A stretch of 64,000 nucleotides of DNA from Ectobacillus sp. JY-23. GTDB lineage: Bacteria; Bacillota; Bacilli; Bacillales; Bacillaceae_G. The notes beneath the pieces are model-generated. The model was not told the origin of the DNA, searched no databases, and saw only the letters and a list, made by a program, of their open reading frames with translations. Positions within the stretch are counted from its first letter, which is position 1. Every line of letters starts with the position of its first letter. The translations under genes were made by a program, and so were the position numbers. The stretch is taken from the NCBI RefSeq assembly GCF_023022965.1, contig NZ_CP095462.1, positions 124,001 through 188,000 of the forward strand, read 5' to 3'. Below are positions 9,025 through 17,561 of this stretch, one piece after another.

Positions 9025-10039
9025 AGTGAGTGTAATTATACCTGTCTATAATTCTGCTATATATTTGAATGAATGTATTGAATCCTTACTACAGCAAACC
9101 TTGTCTGAATGCGAATTTATATTTGTAAATGACGGTTCGCGGGATAATAGTAAGCAAATCATTGAAAGTTATCAAGCTATTGATAAGCGTATTATTTTAC
9201 TGAATCAAGAAAATCAAGGTGTAAGTGTTGCGCGAAACAACGGAATGAATGTAGCTACTGGGGAATATATTGGGTTTGTTGATGCTGATGATTATGTAAA
9301 GAAGGATATGTTTGCAAAACTATACAGGCAGGCAAAGTATTGTGATTGTGATTCTGTTTTGTCGGACTTTGAGAGCAAAATAGAAGGTCGTACAGTCATT
9401 ACAACGTACCCATTTCAACAGGAAAAATGTCTTGACGCGAGTGTTATAAAGAAGGAAATTCTCCCCTATTTATTGCAGTATGAAGATTTAAATCAAGTCT
9501 GGAATAAACTCTATAAACGTAATGTTATTGAAGAGTATAAAATATGTTTTCCAGTCGGAATTGATTTAGGTGAAGATGGAATGTTTAATCTTCGTTTCTT
9601 TAGTAAGGCTAAATCATTAATATATGTACAAAAGTCTTACTATTACTATCGTGAAGTACAAGGAAGTGCCACAAGGAATATTAGTCAAAAAGATTATTTT
9701 AAAAATGCTTTAGAAGTATATTTACATAATCATGATAATGTTATAGTAGGCGAGGATAAGAGAGTAGAGGAGTTAAAGGCTAATAAATTAATTAGGAGCG
9801 TAATATCTTATACACATATATACTTTACGCCAACAAAAGATATGAGTTTTTTGAGACGATATTCATACGTTTCAAAGATGATTAATAACGAAGAAGTTAT
9901 AAAAGCACTTGTTATATATAAAAGACATGAGAGTAAACAATCCTCTAAATATGAGCAGTTATTGTTGCAAATGATACGAAAGAAACTTGTACTAGGTTTA
10001 TATGTTCTTACAGCCTATAGTAGATATAGAAATAAATAG
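9017..10039 (+). CDS. GT2 family glycosyltransferase, EpsJ-like
   Basis: GT-A enzyme with VSVIIPVYNSAIYL, FVNDGSRDNS and YIGFVDADDYVKKDM, the standard GT2 nucleotide and metal motifs, in the first 100 residues. NQVWNKLYKR and DLGEDGMFN in the middle are shared with the GT2 at 2208 (WNKLYR, TNEDTLFN), marking them as paralogues. The ATG at 9017 lies within the end of the upstream GT4 gene behind GGGAGGTG. Acceptor and donor unknown. Confidence 0.87.
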   Translation: MAKVSVIIPVYNSAIYLNECIESLLQQTLSECEFIFVNDGSRDNSKQIIESYQAIDKRIILLNQENQGVSVARNNGMNVATGEYIGFVDADDYVKKDMFAKLYRQAKYCDCDSVLSDFESKIEGRTVITTYPFQQEKCLDASVIKKEILPYLLQYEDLNQVWNKLYKRNVIEEYKICFPVGIDLGEDGMFNLRFFSKAKSLIYVQKSYYYYREVQGSATRNISQKDYFKNALEVYLHNHDNVIVGEDKRVEELKANKLIRSVISYTHIYFTPTKDMSFLRRYSYVSKMINNEEVIKALVIYKRHESKQSSKYEQLLLQMIRKKLVLGLYVLTAYSRYRNK

Positions 10040-10055
10040 ATCCGGAGGAAAAGTT

Positions 10056-11216
10056 ATGAAAATTGTAATGTTCATGCACGGCGGAAGTGAAAATAGAGGT
10101 TGTGAAGCGATAGTGCGTTCATCAACGGATTTATTGAAAAAGGAAATTGAAGATGTAAAAGTACATCTAATATCAGATAAGCCAGAAACTGATAAATTGT
10201 TGAAGCAATTAGATGGCATCCATGATGGTGCTGCTCAGCCACTGCAAGAATATTCTGTGCCATGGTTTATTTCTTCATTCATGGTAAAATTATTTAAAGA
10301 TGAGTCTTACGCGCTAAGCAAAATTCATGGGAAAGTTATTGAATCAATTAAAGACATGGATATCTGTCTATCAATTGGTGGAGATAATTATTGTTATGGA
10401 GAGCAACCTGGCTGGTATGAGGTGAATAAAAGGGCAAAATCTTTAGGGAAAAAGCTAGTTTTATGGGGTTGTTCTATCGGAGAAGAGGACATGTCTGAAC
10501 ACAAGTTAAAAGATTTAAAGAACTTTGATTTAATCTTAGCCAGAGAAACATTGACACGTGATATGCTCATTAATAAAGGTATTACTAATGTGCAACTTTG
10601 CGCGGATGTAGCTTTTACAATGGAAAAGGAAGAACTACCTTTACCCAATGGCTGGCAGGAAGGCAATACAATTGGTTTAAACTTTAGTCCTTTAGTATAC
10701 AAAAAAAATCAAGGTTCTCAACAAGCGGTAAGAGAGTTGATGCAACACATTTTAGATACAACTGAGGCAACAATTGCGCTTACACCGCATGTAATACAAG
10801 AAGGTAATAATGATTATGAAGTACTGCAAGCATATTATCAGGAATTTAAGCATACCAACAGAGTCATTTTGTTACCGGATAACTTGAATGCCATTCAATA
10901 TAAGGGTTATATCGCAAGAATGCGATTTTTTATTGGTGCCAGAACACATGCAACAATTGCTGCTTACTCAAACTATGTTCCAACGATGGTGCTTGGGTAC
11001 AGTGTGAAGTCTAAAGGAATTGCCAAAGATATCTTTGGAGAAGAAAAGCTAGTTCTCAATATTGAACAAATCTCCAATGGTGCTCTGTTAAAAGCAAAGT
11101 TTGATGAGATGGTAAGGGAGGAAGAGGAGCTCACGCAAACACTTATGCAAAGTATCCCGCATATTAAAAAAATGTCGTATAAAGCGGTAGAGTATTTACA
11201 AGAGCTGGCGAACTAG
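10056..11216 (+). CDS. Polysaccharide pyruvyltransferase family protein
   Basis: Matches the polysaccharide pyruvyltransferase family (CsaB/EpsI/EpsO type): N-terminal GGSENRGCEAIVRS, SIGGDNYCYGE near residue 110, and the C-terminal block FFIGARTHATIAAYSNYVP followed by GYSVKSKGIA. Such enzymes transfer pyruvate from phosphoenolpyruvate to form a ketal on a sugar, giving the polymer negative charge. CCGGAGG precedes the ATG at 10056; the longer in-frame start at 10002 overlaps the upstream gene and has no ribosome site. The sugar modified is unknown. Confidence 0.85.
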   Translation: MKIVMFMHGGSENRGCEAIVRSSTDLLKKEIEDVKVHLISDKPETDKLLKQLDGIHDGAAQPLQEYSVPWFISSFMVKLFKDESYALSKIHGKVIESIKDMDICLSIGGDNYCYGEQPGWYEVNKRAKSLGKKLVLWGCSIGEEDMSEHKLKDLKNFDLILARETLTRDMLINKGITNVQLCADVAFTMEKEELPLPNGWQEGNTIGLNFSPLVYKKNQGSQQAVRELMQHILDTTEATIALTPHVIQEGNNDYEVLQAYYQEFKHTNRVILLPDNLNAIQYKGYIARMRFFIGARTHATIAAYSNYVPTMVLGYSVKSKGIAKDIFGEEKLVLNIEQISNGALLKAKFDEMVREEEELTQTLMQSIPHIKKMSYKAVEYLQELAN

Positions 11217-11229
11217 ATTGGGGATGAAT

Positions 11230-12417
11230 ATGAAGAAAAAAATATTGTTTGTTATCCCAAGTTTAACTGCTGGGGGCGGAGAGAAAAGTTTAGTAAACCT
11301 GTTGTCTCAAATTGATTTCAGTTTGTATGAGGTAGATTTGTTTCTGTTTCACCATGAAGGACTATTTGTTGATTTTGTACCAAAAGAAGTACGCATTATA
11401 CCTTTACCCGAATCTTATAAAACATTTACTTTACCACTAATTTCATCGGTACGAAACTTTTTAAGTAAGGGAAATGTTTCATTGGCTTGGAAACGGGTGT
11501 TATTTTCTATGCAAAGTAGACTAGGGAAAAATGTTTCTGTTCGTGAGCAGTATAGCTGGAGGTACATGGCAGATGCGTTACCAACTTTAGAAGGGAAATA
11601 TGATGCAGCCATTGGATTTCTTGAAAAAACAGCAACCTATTTTTGTATTGATAAGGTACAAGCCCATAAAACTATTGGCTGGGTCCATATCGATTATAAT
11701 AAGTTAGGCATGGATGCTACTTTTGATAGACCTTATTTCCAGAAAGTAAATCATATTGTTACTGTATCTGAGGAATGTGCAAATATTTTAATCGACTGTT
11801 TTCCTGACGTTCAAGATAAAGTTCGCGTTATATATAATATCGTATCTCCTACAGTAATATGTAATATGGCGAAAAAAGATTTAGCTGATACGTACTTGTT
11901 TCAATCTGAGCAAATTAAAATTTTATCTATTGGTAGACTTCATTATCAAAAGGGATTGGAATTTGCAATAGAAGCATGCAAGATTCTAGTGGATAAGGGT
12001 TACAATGTACAGTGGAATATCATTGGTGAGGGAGAAGAAAGAGAGAAATTAACGTCTCTAATTGTAAATAAAGGGTTAGAAAATCATGTGAAACTTTTGG
12101 GACTAAAGGCCAATCCGTATCCGTATATACAACAAGCTGATATATATGCCCAAACGTCCCGCTTTGAAGGGAAATCTATCGCTATTGATGAGGCGAAAAT
12201 TTTACAAAAGCCTATTCTTGTGACGAATTTTAGTACAGCAAAGGATCAAATTATGGATGGTCATAACGGTTTAATTGTAGACATGACTCCTCAGGCAATT
12301 GCGCAAGGGATAGAGAAATTAATGGATAAGACCCTTCGGCAGCAACTTGCATACAATTTAGCCAAGGAAAAGCTTGGTACGGAAGAAGAAATTCAAAAGC
12401 TGTACGATATTATCTAG
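11230..12417 (+). CDS. GT4 glycosyltransferase, paralogue 2 of 3
   Basis: Opens MKKKILFVIPSLTAGGGEKS and carries TIGWVHIDYNKLG, LSIGRLHYQKGLEFAIEA, ANPYPYIQQAD and E-x7-E in FEGKSIAIDEA. The in-frame codon at 11218 (TTG) would add four residues; I start at the ATG at 11230 because it aligns with the paralogues and GGGGATGAA sits just before it. Closest relative in the window is the next gene, with shared long blocks such as the IDYNKLG/TDYNKLG and LGTE(E/A)E(I/V)QKLY tails. Sugar unknown. Confidence 0.86.
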   Translation: MKKKILFVIPSLTAGGGEKSLVNLLSQIDFSLYEVDLFLFHHEGLFVDFVPKEVRIIPLPESYKTFTLPLISSVRNFLSKGNVSLAWKRVLFSMQSRLGKNVSVREQYSWRYMADALPTLEGKYDAAIGFLEKTATYFCIDKVQAHKTIGWVHIDYNKLGMDATFDRPYFQKVNHIVTVSEECANILIDCFPDVQDKVRVIYNIVSPTVICNMAKKDLADTYLFQSEQIKILSIGRLHYQKGLEFAIEACKILVDKGYNVQWNIIGEGEEREKLTSLIVNKGLENHVKLLGLKANPYPYIQQADIYAQTSRFEGKSIAIDEAKILQKPILVTNFSTAKDQIMDGHNGLIVDMTPQAIAQGIEKLMDKTLRQQLAYNLAKEKLGTEEEIQKLYDII

Positions 12418-12428
12418 TAGGTGACACA

Positions 12429-13616
12429 ATGAAAAAAAATATATTGTTTGTAATGAACAATTTAGTTTGTGGAGGGGCTGAAAAAGCCCTTCTTTCTTTA
12501 TTACAATGCTTTGACTATAACAAATACAATGTAGACTTGTTTTTATTTAAACATGATGGAATATTTCTTAAAAAGCTGCCAAGAGAAGTTCATTTGTTGC
12601 CAGAACCTGAACATTATCAGTATTTTGATATGCCGGTGAAGGATGCAGCAACATCATTATTGAAGAAGCGAAAGTTTGATATCTTGTTTTACCGTCTTAT
12701 GTTAGGATATTTTTCAAAGAAAGAGCGCAATGGTGCGGTAGTTGAGCAAAAGCTATGGAAGTATCTCTCTAAAGCGGTTGGTACACCGTCTAAACAATAT
12801 GATGTAGCAATCGGTTTTCAGGAGAAAAACCCAATATATTTTTGTGTAGATAATGTAACAGCTAAGAAGAAAATTGGTTGGATTCATACCGATTATAATA
12901 AGTTAGGAATTGATTTTAAAAGAGAAAGTTTTTATTTTCAAACCTTAGGTGATATAGTGACTGTATCAGAAGATTTAGTTCGGTTATTACAGCAAGCATT
13001 CCCGAATCAACATCAAAAATTCACTTATATTCATAATGTTGTATCTGTTGATATGATACGAAATATGGCTAAGGAGTGTATCAATCTACCTGCGACAAAA
13101 GGAACTACATTAGTTTCGGTAGGGAGACTTGCGAAAGAAAAGGGACTAGAACTTTCTTTACAGGCAGTAGATTTGCTAGTGAAGAAAGGGTATCACATCA
13201 TCTGGTATGTTATTGGAGAAGGAAATATGAGGAGTTACTTAGAAAACGAGATTGCAATTCGAGATTTACATAATCATATTAAGCTATTGGGGCTACAAGA
13301 AAATCCATATCCTTATATCAAAGCTGCTGATATATATATCCAGACATCCAGATACGAGGGAAAATCTATTTCTATTGATGAAGCTAAGATTTTACAAAAG
13401 CCAATTGTTATTACAAATTTTGAAACTGCGAAAGATCACATTGATGACGGAAAGAATGGCTTAATTGCAGATATGAACGCACATGATGTAGCAGAGAAAA
13501 TTGAACAGTTTATACAAGATCAAGAGATGAGAAAGTTAGTTATACATAACCTTAGTGAAGAACAACTGGGCACTGAAGCAGAAGTGCAAAAGTTATATGA
13601 AATCATAGAGAGATAA
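12429..13616 (+). CDS. GT4 glycosyltransferase, paralogue 3 of 3
   Basis: Starts MKKNILFVMNNLVCGGAEKA; has KKIGWIHTDYNKLG, LVSVGRLAKEKGLELSLQA, ENPYPYIKAADIYIQTSR and E-x7-E in YEGKSISIDEA. Strong similarity to its upstream neighbour over the full length suggests a tandem duplication followed by divergence. It is 11 bp downstream of that gene with TAGGTGAC as ribosome site. Function beyond a retaining GT4 transferase cannot be assigned. Confidence 0.86.
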   Translation: MKKNILFVMNNLVCGGAEKALLSLLQCFDYNKYNVDLFLFKHDGIFLKKLPREVHLLPEPEHYQYFDMPVKDAATSLLKKRKFDILFYRLMLGYFSKKERNGAVVEQKLWKYLSKAVGTPSKQYDVAIGFQEKNPIYFCVDNVTAKKKIGWIHTDYNKLGIDFKRESFYFQTLGDIVTVSEDLVRLLQQAFPNQHQKFTYIHNVVSVDMIRNMAKECINLPATKGTTLVSVGRLAKEKGLELSLQAVDLLVKKGYHIIWYVIGEGNMRSYLENEIAIRDLHNHIKLLGLQENPYPYIKAADIYIQTSRYEGKSISIDEAKILQKPIVITNFETAKDHIDDGKNGLIADMNAHDVAEKIEQFIQDQEMRKLVIHNLSEEQLGTEAEVQKLYEIIER

Positions 13617-13641
13617 GTTATTGTAGGAAGGTGCGGTAAAA

Positions 13642-14826
13642 ATGGTTTGGAGCATCATAAGTAGCATAGTACTCATTACTGTATGTATTATTTTTATAAT
13701 AGACGTAGTATCAAAATTAAAGGATTGGTTCTCTCGTATTCATATTGGTCGGTATGAAAATACGAGTACTTGGGAGAAAAAAATGATAGAGCAAGGTAGC
13801 AAATGGCTTTTACGTACACCAAAGATCCCAGTGACAGATAATACGAGACTAATTGTTATTGATATGTTGAAGGGGAATTATACAAAGGCTGCGATCCAGC
13901 ATTGGCAAGAAGCGGCGTTGTTGCTGGGCCTAGGAGAGTATGTGAAAACACATCAAGATGCTAAGCACAAATATATCATTGAAAGCTATCTTAACAAGAC
14001 ATTCACAACAGATGGAAATTGGGTGAAAGAGCCTGTCTATGTAGATGGTGCTATTCTGGCATATGCGGTAATGAAATTAGATTTTTTAGATACGAACAAG
14101 TATAAGAAAGCATTTGATGCTACCTGGGAGATGATTCAAAAGCATATAGGAGAAGACAATACAGTTGCCTATCGAACTTTTATGAAGGATTATCGATACG
14201 TAGATACGATTGGTTTTATTTGTCCGTTCTTAATAAGATACGGGTTGGCTTATAACAAACCAGAGTGTGTTGCTCTTGCAGTAAAGCAGATTCGAGAGTA
14301 TAACTCTTTTGGTATGCATCCCAATTTGCATATTCCTTCTCATGCGTATCATATCAAAAACGAAGCGCCGCTTGGTTTGTACGGGTGGGGAAGAGGGTTG
14401 GGGTGGTATGCAATAGGGCTAGCAGATGCTTGGAAGGAATTACCGCATGACCATATGGATAAAGCAGAGCTCAAGACGTATGTAAGAGGGTTTGCTAAAG
14501 CTGCTCTTCGTTGGCAACAAACGCATGGGGGATGGAATTGGACCGTTACTAGGTCGGAATCTGTGACAGACTCTTCTGCAACTGCTACTTTAGCTTGGTT
14601 CCTTTTAGCAGCTTCAGAGCTGAAAGATATCTCGGTCGAGTGTTTACAAGGATATAATAAAGCTATTCATTATTTGATGTCCGTAACAAGAAAAAGTGGA
14701 GCGGTTGATTTTTCACAAGGAGATACAAAGGATATTGGGGTTTATTCTACGCTCTTTAGTATACTTCCTTTTGCACAGGGATTCTGTATAAGGGCAGTAA
14801 GTGCTATGGAAAACAATAAAAATTAA
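13642..14826 (+). CDS. Membrane-anchored GH88/GH105-like glycoside hydrolase
   Basis: A single hydrophobic segment (about residues 5-23) is followed by a globular domain with the alpha/alpha-barrel signatures of unsaturated glucuronyl/rhamnogalacturonyl hydrolases: YVDGAILAYAVMKL near residue 135 and YGWGRGLGWYAIGLADAW near residue 250, then SVTDSSATATLAWFLLAAS. These families remove 4,5-unsaturated uronic acids left by polysaccharide lyases. Lying in the middle of a biosynthetic operon, it may trim or recycle the polymer at the cell surface. It is followed by 111 bp of AT-rich DNA with no visible gene. The exact activity is inferred, and the family call is moderate. Confidence 0.72.
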   Translation: MVWSIISSIVLITVCIIFIIDVVSKLKDWFSRIHIGRYENTSTWEKKMIEQGSKWLLRTPKIPVTDNTRLIVIDMLKGNYTKAAIQHWQEAALLLGLGEYVKTHQDAKHKYIIESYLNKTFTTDGNWVKEPVYVDGAILAYAVMKLDFLDTNKYKKAFDATWEMIQKHIGEDNTVAYRTFMKDYRYVDTIGFICPFLIRYGLAYNKPECVALAVKQIREYNSFGMHPNLHIPSHAYHIKNEAPLGLYGWGRGLGWYAIGLADAWKELPHDHMDKAELKTYVRGFAKAALRWQQTHGGWNWTVTRSESVTDSSATATLAWFLLAASELKDISVECLQGYNKAIHYLMSVTRKSGAVDFSQGDTKDIGVYSTLFSILPFAQGFCIRAVSAMENNKN

Positions 14827-14937
14827 TTACGTGTTGGTAATTTTAATATTTAAAATTTAATTGAATATTCTTTTGATTCTAATCAGTAGTTAATGGTTTT
14901 GTATTTATAGCGAATTAACAAAAGGGAGGTGCACTAT

Positions 14938-15831
14938 ATGCAAATTACAGTATTTACTCCAACTTATAATAGAGGATATATCATCGAAAACTTGTATAAA
15001 TCATTACAAAAACAAACGTTTCGTGATTTTGAGTGGTTGGTGATTGATGATGGTTCAATCGATAATACAGAAGAATTGTTCAAGGAATGGAAAAACGAAA
15101 AGAATTTTTTTAAGATAAGATACTATAAAGTAGAAAACGGTGGAAAGCATCGAGCAATTAATAAGGCAATAGATTTAGCAAATGGAGATGTATTCTTTAT
15201 AGTGGACTCAGATGATTATTTAATACCAACCGCACTCGAAAAAGTAGCAAGTTGGTTCCGTACTATTGAAAATCAAGTTGGCTTTTGCGGCGTTTCTGGG
15301 AATAGAGGCCGTACCGAGATAGATGTTATCGGTACTACTTTTAAAGGGGATTATATAGATGCAACTTCATTAGAACGAAATCAGTTTCATATTACGGGAG
15401 ATAAAGCAGAAGTGTTTTATACTCATGTCTTAAAGAAATATAAGTTTCCTGAATATGAAGGAGAACGTTTTATTAGTGAAGCGACAGTATGGGAGAAAAT
15501 GGCCTACGAAGGATATAAAATACGTTGGTTTAACGAAACGATTTACATATGTAATTATCTTGAGGATGGTTTAACACAAAACATGATTCAAACATTTGCG
15601 AAAAGCCCAAGAGGGACGGCACTGTATATGAAGCAACAAATAAAATTTCATAACTGTGGCTTGAAAGGAAAAATGGCATATTACAATCTATATTATAGCT
15701 TCGTTAAATCCCAATTAAATCTTAAGGAGGCCGCAGCACACATGGAAACATCTTTGTTTACTATGATAGCCAGTGTGATTTTGGCTGAGACAAAGAAAAG
15801 GTTAACCGGATGGCGTTTCTATGCGAATTAA
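14938..15831 (+). CDS. GT2 family glycosyltransferase
   Basis: GT-A enzyme: MQITVFTPTYNRGYI, LVIDDGSIDNTEEL and FIVDSDDYLIPTAL in the first 100 residues, and CNYLEDGLTQNMI in the second half. Paralogue of the GT2 at 4413. AAAGGGAGGTG stands seven bases before the ATG at 14938; the in-frame GTG at 14929 overlaps that site and is rejected. It ends 11 bp inside the flippase gene. Confidence 0.87.
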   Translation: MQITVFTPTYNRGYIIENLYKSLQKQTFRDFEWLVIDDGSIDNTEELFKEWKNEKNFFKIRYYKVENGGKHRAINKAIDLANGDVFFIVDSDDYLIPTALEKVASWFRTIENQVGFCGVSGNRGRTEIDVIGTTFKGDYIDATSLERNQFHITGDKAEVFYTHVLKKYKFPEYEGERFISEATVWEKMAYEGYKIRWFNETIYICNYLEDGLTQNMIQTFAKSPRGTALYMKQQIKFHNCGLKGKMAYYNLYYSFVKSQLNLKEAAAHMETSLFTMIASVILAETKKRLTGWRFYAN

Positions 15832-17374
15832 ACATTCTCTTATCAATATTTCGACTGGTCTTGTAAATCAAATTATTATCACTTCGTTAAGTTTTATCTC
15901 GAGAACTGTGTTTATTTACACTTTAGGAGTAGAATACTTAGGTATCAACGGCCTTTTAACTAATATATTAGCGATGCTTTCTCTTGCTGAAGCCGGCATT
16001 GGGGCGAGTATTATGTATAGTTTATATAAACCGGTAGCCGACAACAATCAAGAAAAGATTAGTGTGCTCATGCATCTTTATAAAAGAGCATATGTAGTAA
16101 TCGCTTTGGTTGTGCTTTTACTTGGTTTAGCATTGTTACCTTTTCTCAATTATTTTATAAAAGATTCTAAGGTGGAACATGTACATGTAATTTATCTTAT
16201 TTTCTTATTTAACACAGTAGCACCTTATTTTTATTTACACAAAAATTCATTTTTAAATGTTTGTCAGAAGGGATATATTGTTACAATAACGTATTCCGTC
16301 TCAGCAATTCTTTCTACAGGGATGAAAATTGGCATTTTACACTTTACAAAGAATTATATTTTATATTTAGCAATTGATAGCATCATCACTGTGGCTACAA
16401 GTATTATTCTAGCGAGGCTTGTCAACAAGCGATATCCTTTTTTAAAAAAGAAGGTTACAGGAACGCTAGATGAGGACACAAAAACAAATATTATTAAAAA
16501 TATAAAAGCCATCGTGCTACAAAATGTAGGAAACTATTTAATTGTAGGCACAGACAATATTATTATTTCATCTTTTGTCAGCGTTGCAGCTGTAGGTTTG
16601 TATTCTAATTATTATATGCTAATTGAAATCTGTCGTAATTTTACTTATCAAATTTTTAATAACATGTATCATAGTATCGGTAATTTAGTTGCAAAAGAAA
16701 GTATCGAGAAAGTTTACAATATATATAATGTATATTTATTGTTAAACTTTTGGCTGTATTCTTTTTTTTCCATTTTATTATGTATCATTCTTGATCCGTT
16801 TATTACGTTATGGATTGGTTCCAAATTTTTGCTGAGTAAAGGTATAGTAATTGTATTAATGCTTTCGTTTTACGAAAGAGGGATGAGAAATGCTATCACA
16901 ACAATAAAAACAACTGCTGGGGTGTTTTACGCCGATCGCTATGGACCTCTTATACAAGCTGTTATCAACCTAGCTGTGTCCATTATACTAGTAAAAGAAA
17001 TAGGTTTAATAGGTGTCTTTATGGGGACGCTAATCAGTGCTTTAGTTGTACCATTTTGGTTAACACCTTATCTAGTTTACAAACATGTGTTTAGGATGTC
17101 CGTTACTTTGCATTTTATAAAATACACATTCTATGGCATTATTGGTAGTATTGCTTTTATATTGACCGGTTGGAGCAGTACCTTTATAGAGGTAGGTGGA
17201 TGGGGGGGCCTGACTTTACGGATTATAGTTTGCATATGTATACCTAATACTTTATATTTTATAATCTTTCGAAATACCAAGGAATTTCAATATTTACAAG
17301 GAATCATAATAGGTATTTTAGGTACGACTTTAAAGAAAATAAAGAACAGAGGAATAGTAAAACCTGGAATGTAG
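15821..17374 (+). CDS. Oligosaccharide flippase (Wzx/EpsK role)
   Basis: A 517-residue polytopic membrane protein with about 12-14 hydrophobic segments, of the polysaccharide-export branch of the MOP superfamily (RfbX/EpsK-like). The N-terminal TVFIYTLGVEYLGINGLLTNIL block with EAGIGASI is typical. It should move undecaprenyl-linked repeat units across the membrane before EpsG polymerises them. It overlaps the upstream GT2 by 11 bp and ends 14 bp before a strong hairpin, making it the last gene of the main transcription unit. Confidence 0.85.
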   Translation: MRIKHSLINISTGLVNQIIITSLSFISRTVFIYTLGVEYLGINGLLTNILAMLSLAEAGIGASIMYSLYKPVADNNQEKISVLMHLYKRAYVVIALVVLLLGLALLPFLNYFIKDSKVEHVHVIYLIFLFNTVAPYFYLHKNSFLNVCQKGYIVTITYSVSAILSTGMKIGILHFTKNYILYLAIDSIITVATSIILARLVNKRYPFLKKKVTGTLDEDTKTNIIKNIKAIVLQNVGNYLIVGTDNIIISSFVSVAAVGLYSNYYMLIEICRNFTYQIFNNMYHSIGNLVAKESIEKVYNIYNVYLLLNFWLYSFFSILLCIILDPFITLWIGSKFLLSKGIVIVLMLSFYERGMRNAITTIKTTAGVFYADRYGPLIQAVINLAVSIILVKEIGLIGVFMGTLISALVVPFWLTPYLVYKHVFRMSVTLHFIKYTFYGIIGSIAFILTGWSSTFIEVGGWGGLTLRIIVCICIPNTLYFIIFRNTKEFQYLQGIIIGILGTTLKKIKNRGIVKPGM

Positions 17375-17388
17375 ATAGAAAATCTCTT

Positions 17389-17419
17389 AATAAAAGGCGC
17401 GCATAAGCCGCCTTTTATT
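17389..17419 (+). terminator. Terminator after the flippase gene
   Basis: Eleven-base perfect inverted repeat (AATAAAAGGCG and CGCCTTTTATT) with a nine-base loop right after the flippase stop. It likely ends the first eps transcript, so the beta-helix gene and epsLMN would need read-through or their own promoters. Confidence 0.75.
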
Positions 17420-17561
17420 AGTTTTGATATATGAATCTATACTATATATATTATTTTAATAAGATATATATAATTTACGTGAAGTTAAAGTATAAAACCC
17501 AAACTATTTTCTATTTATAATCATAATATATAGAAATAATAGAAGGGTGTGGTTATACAGA

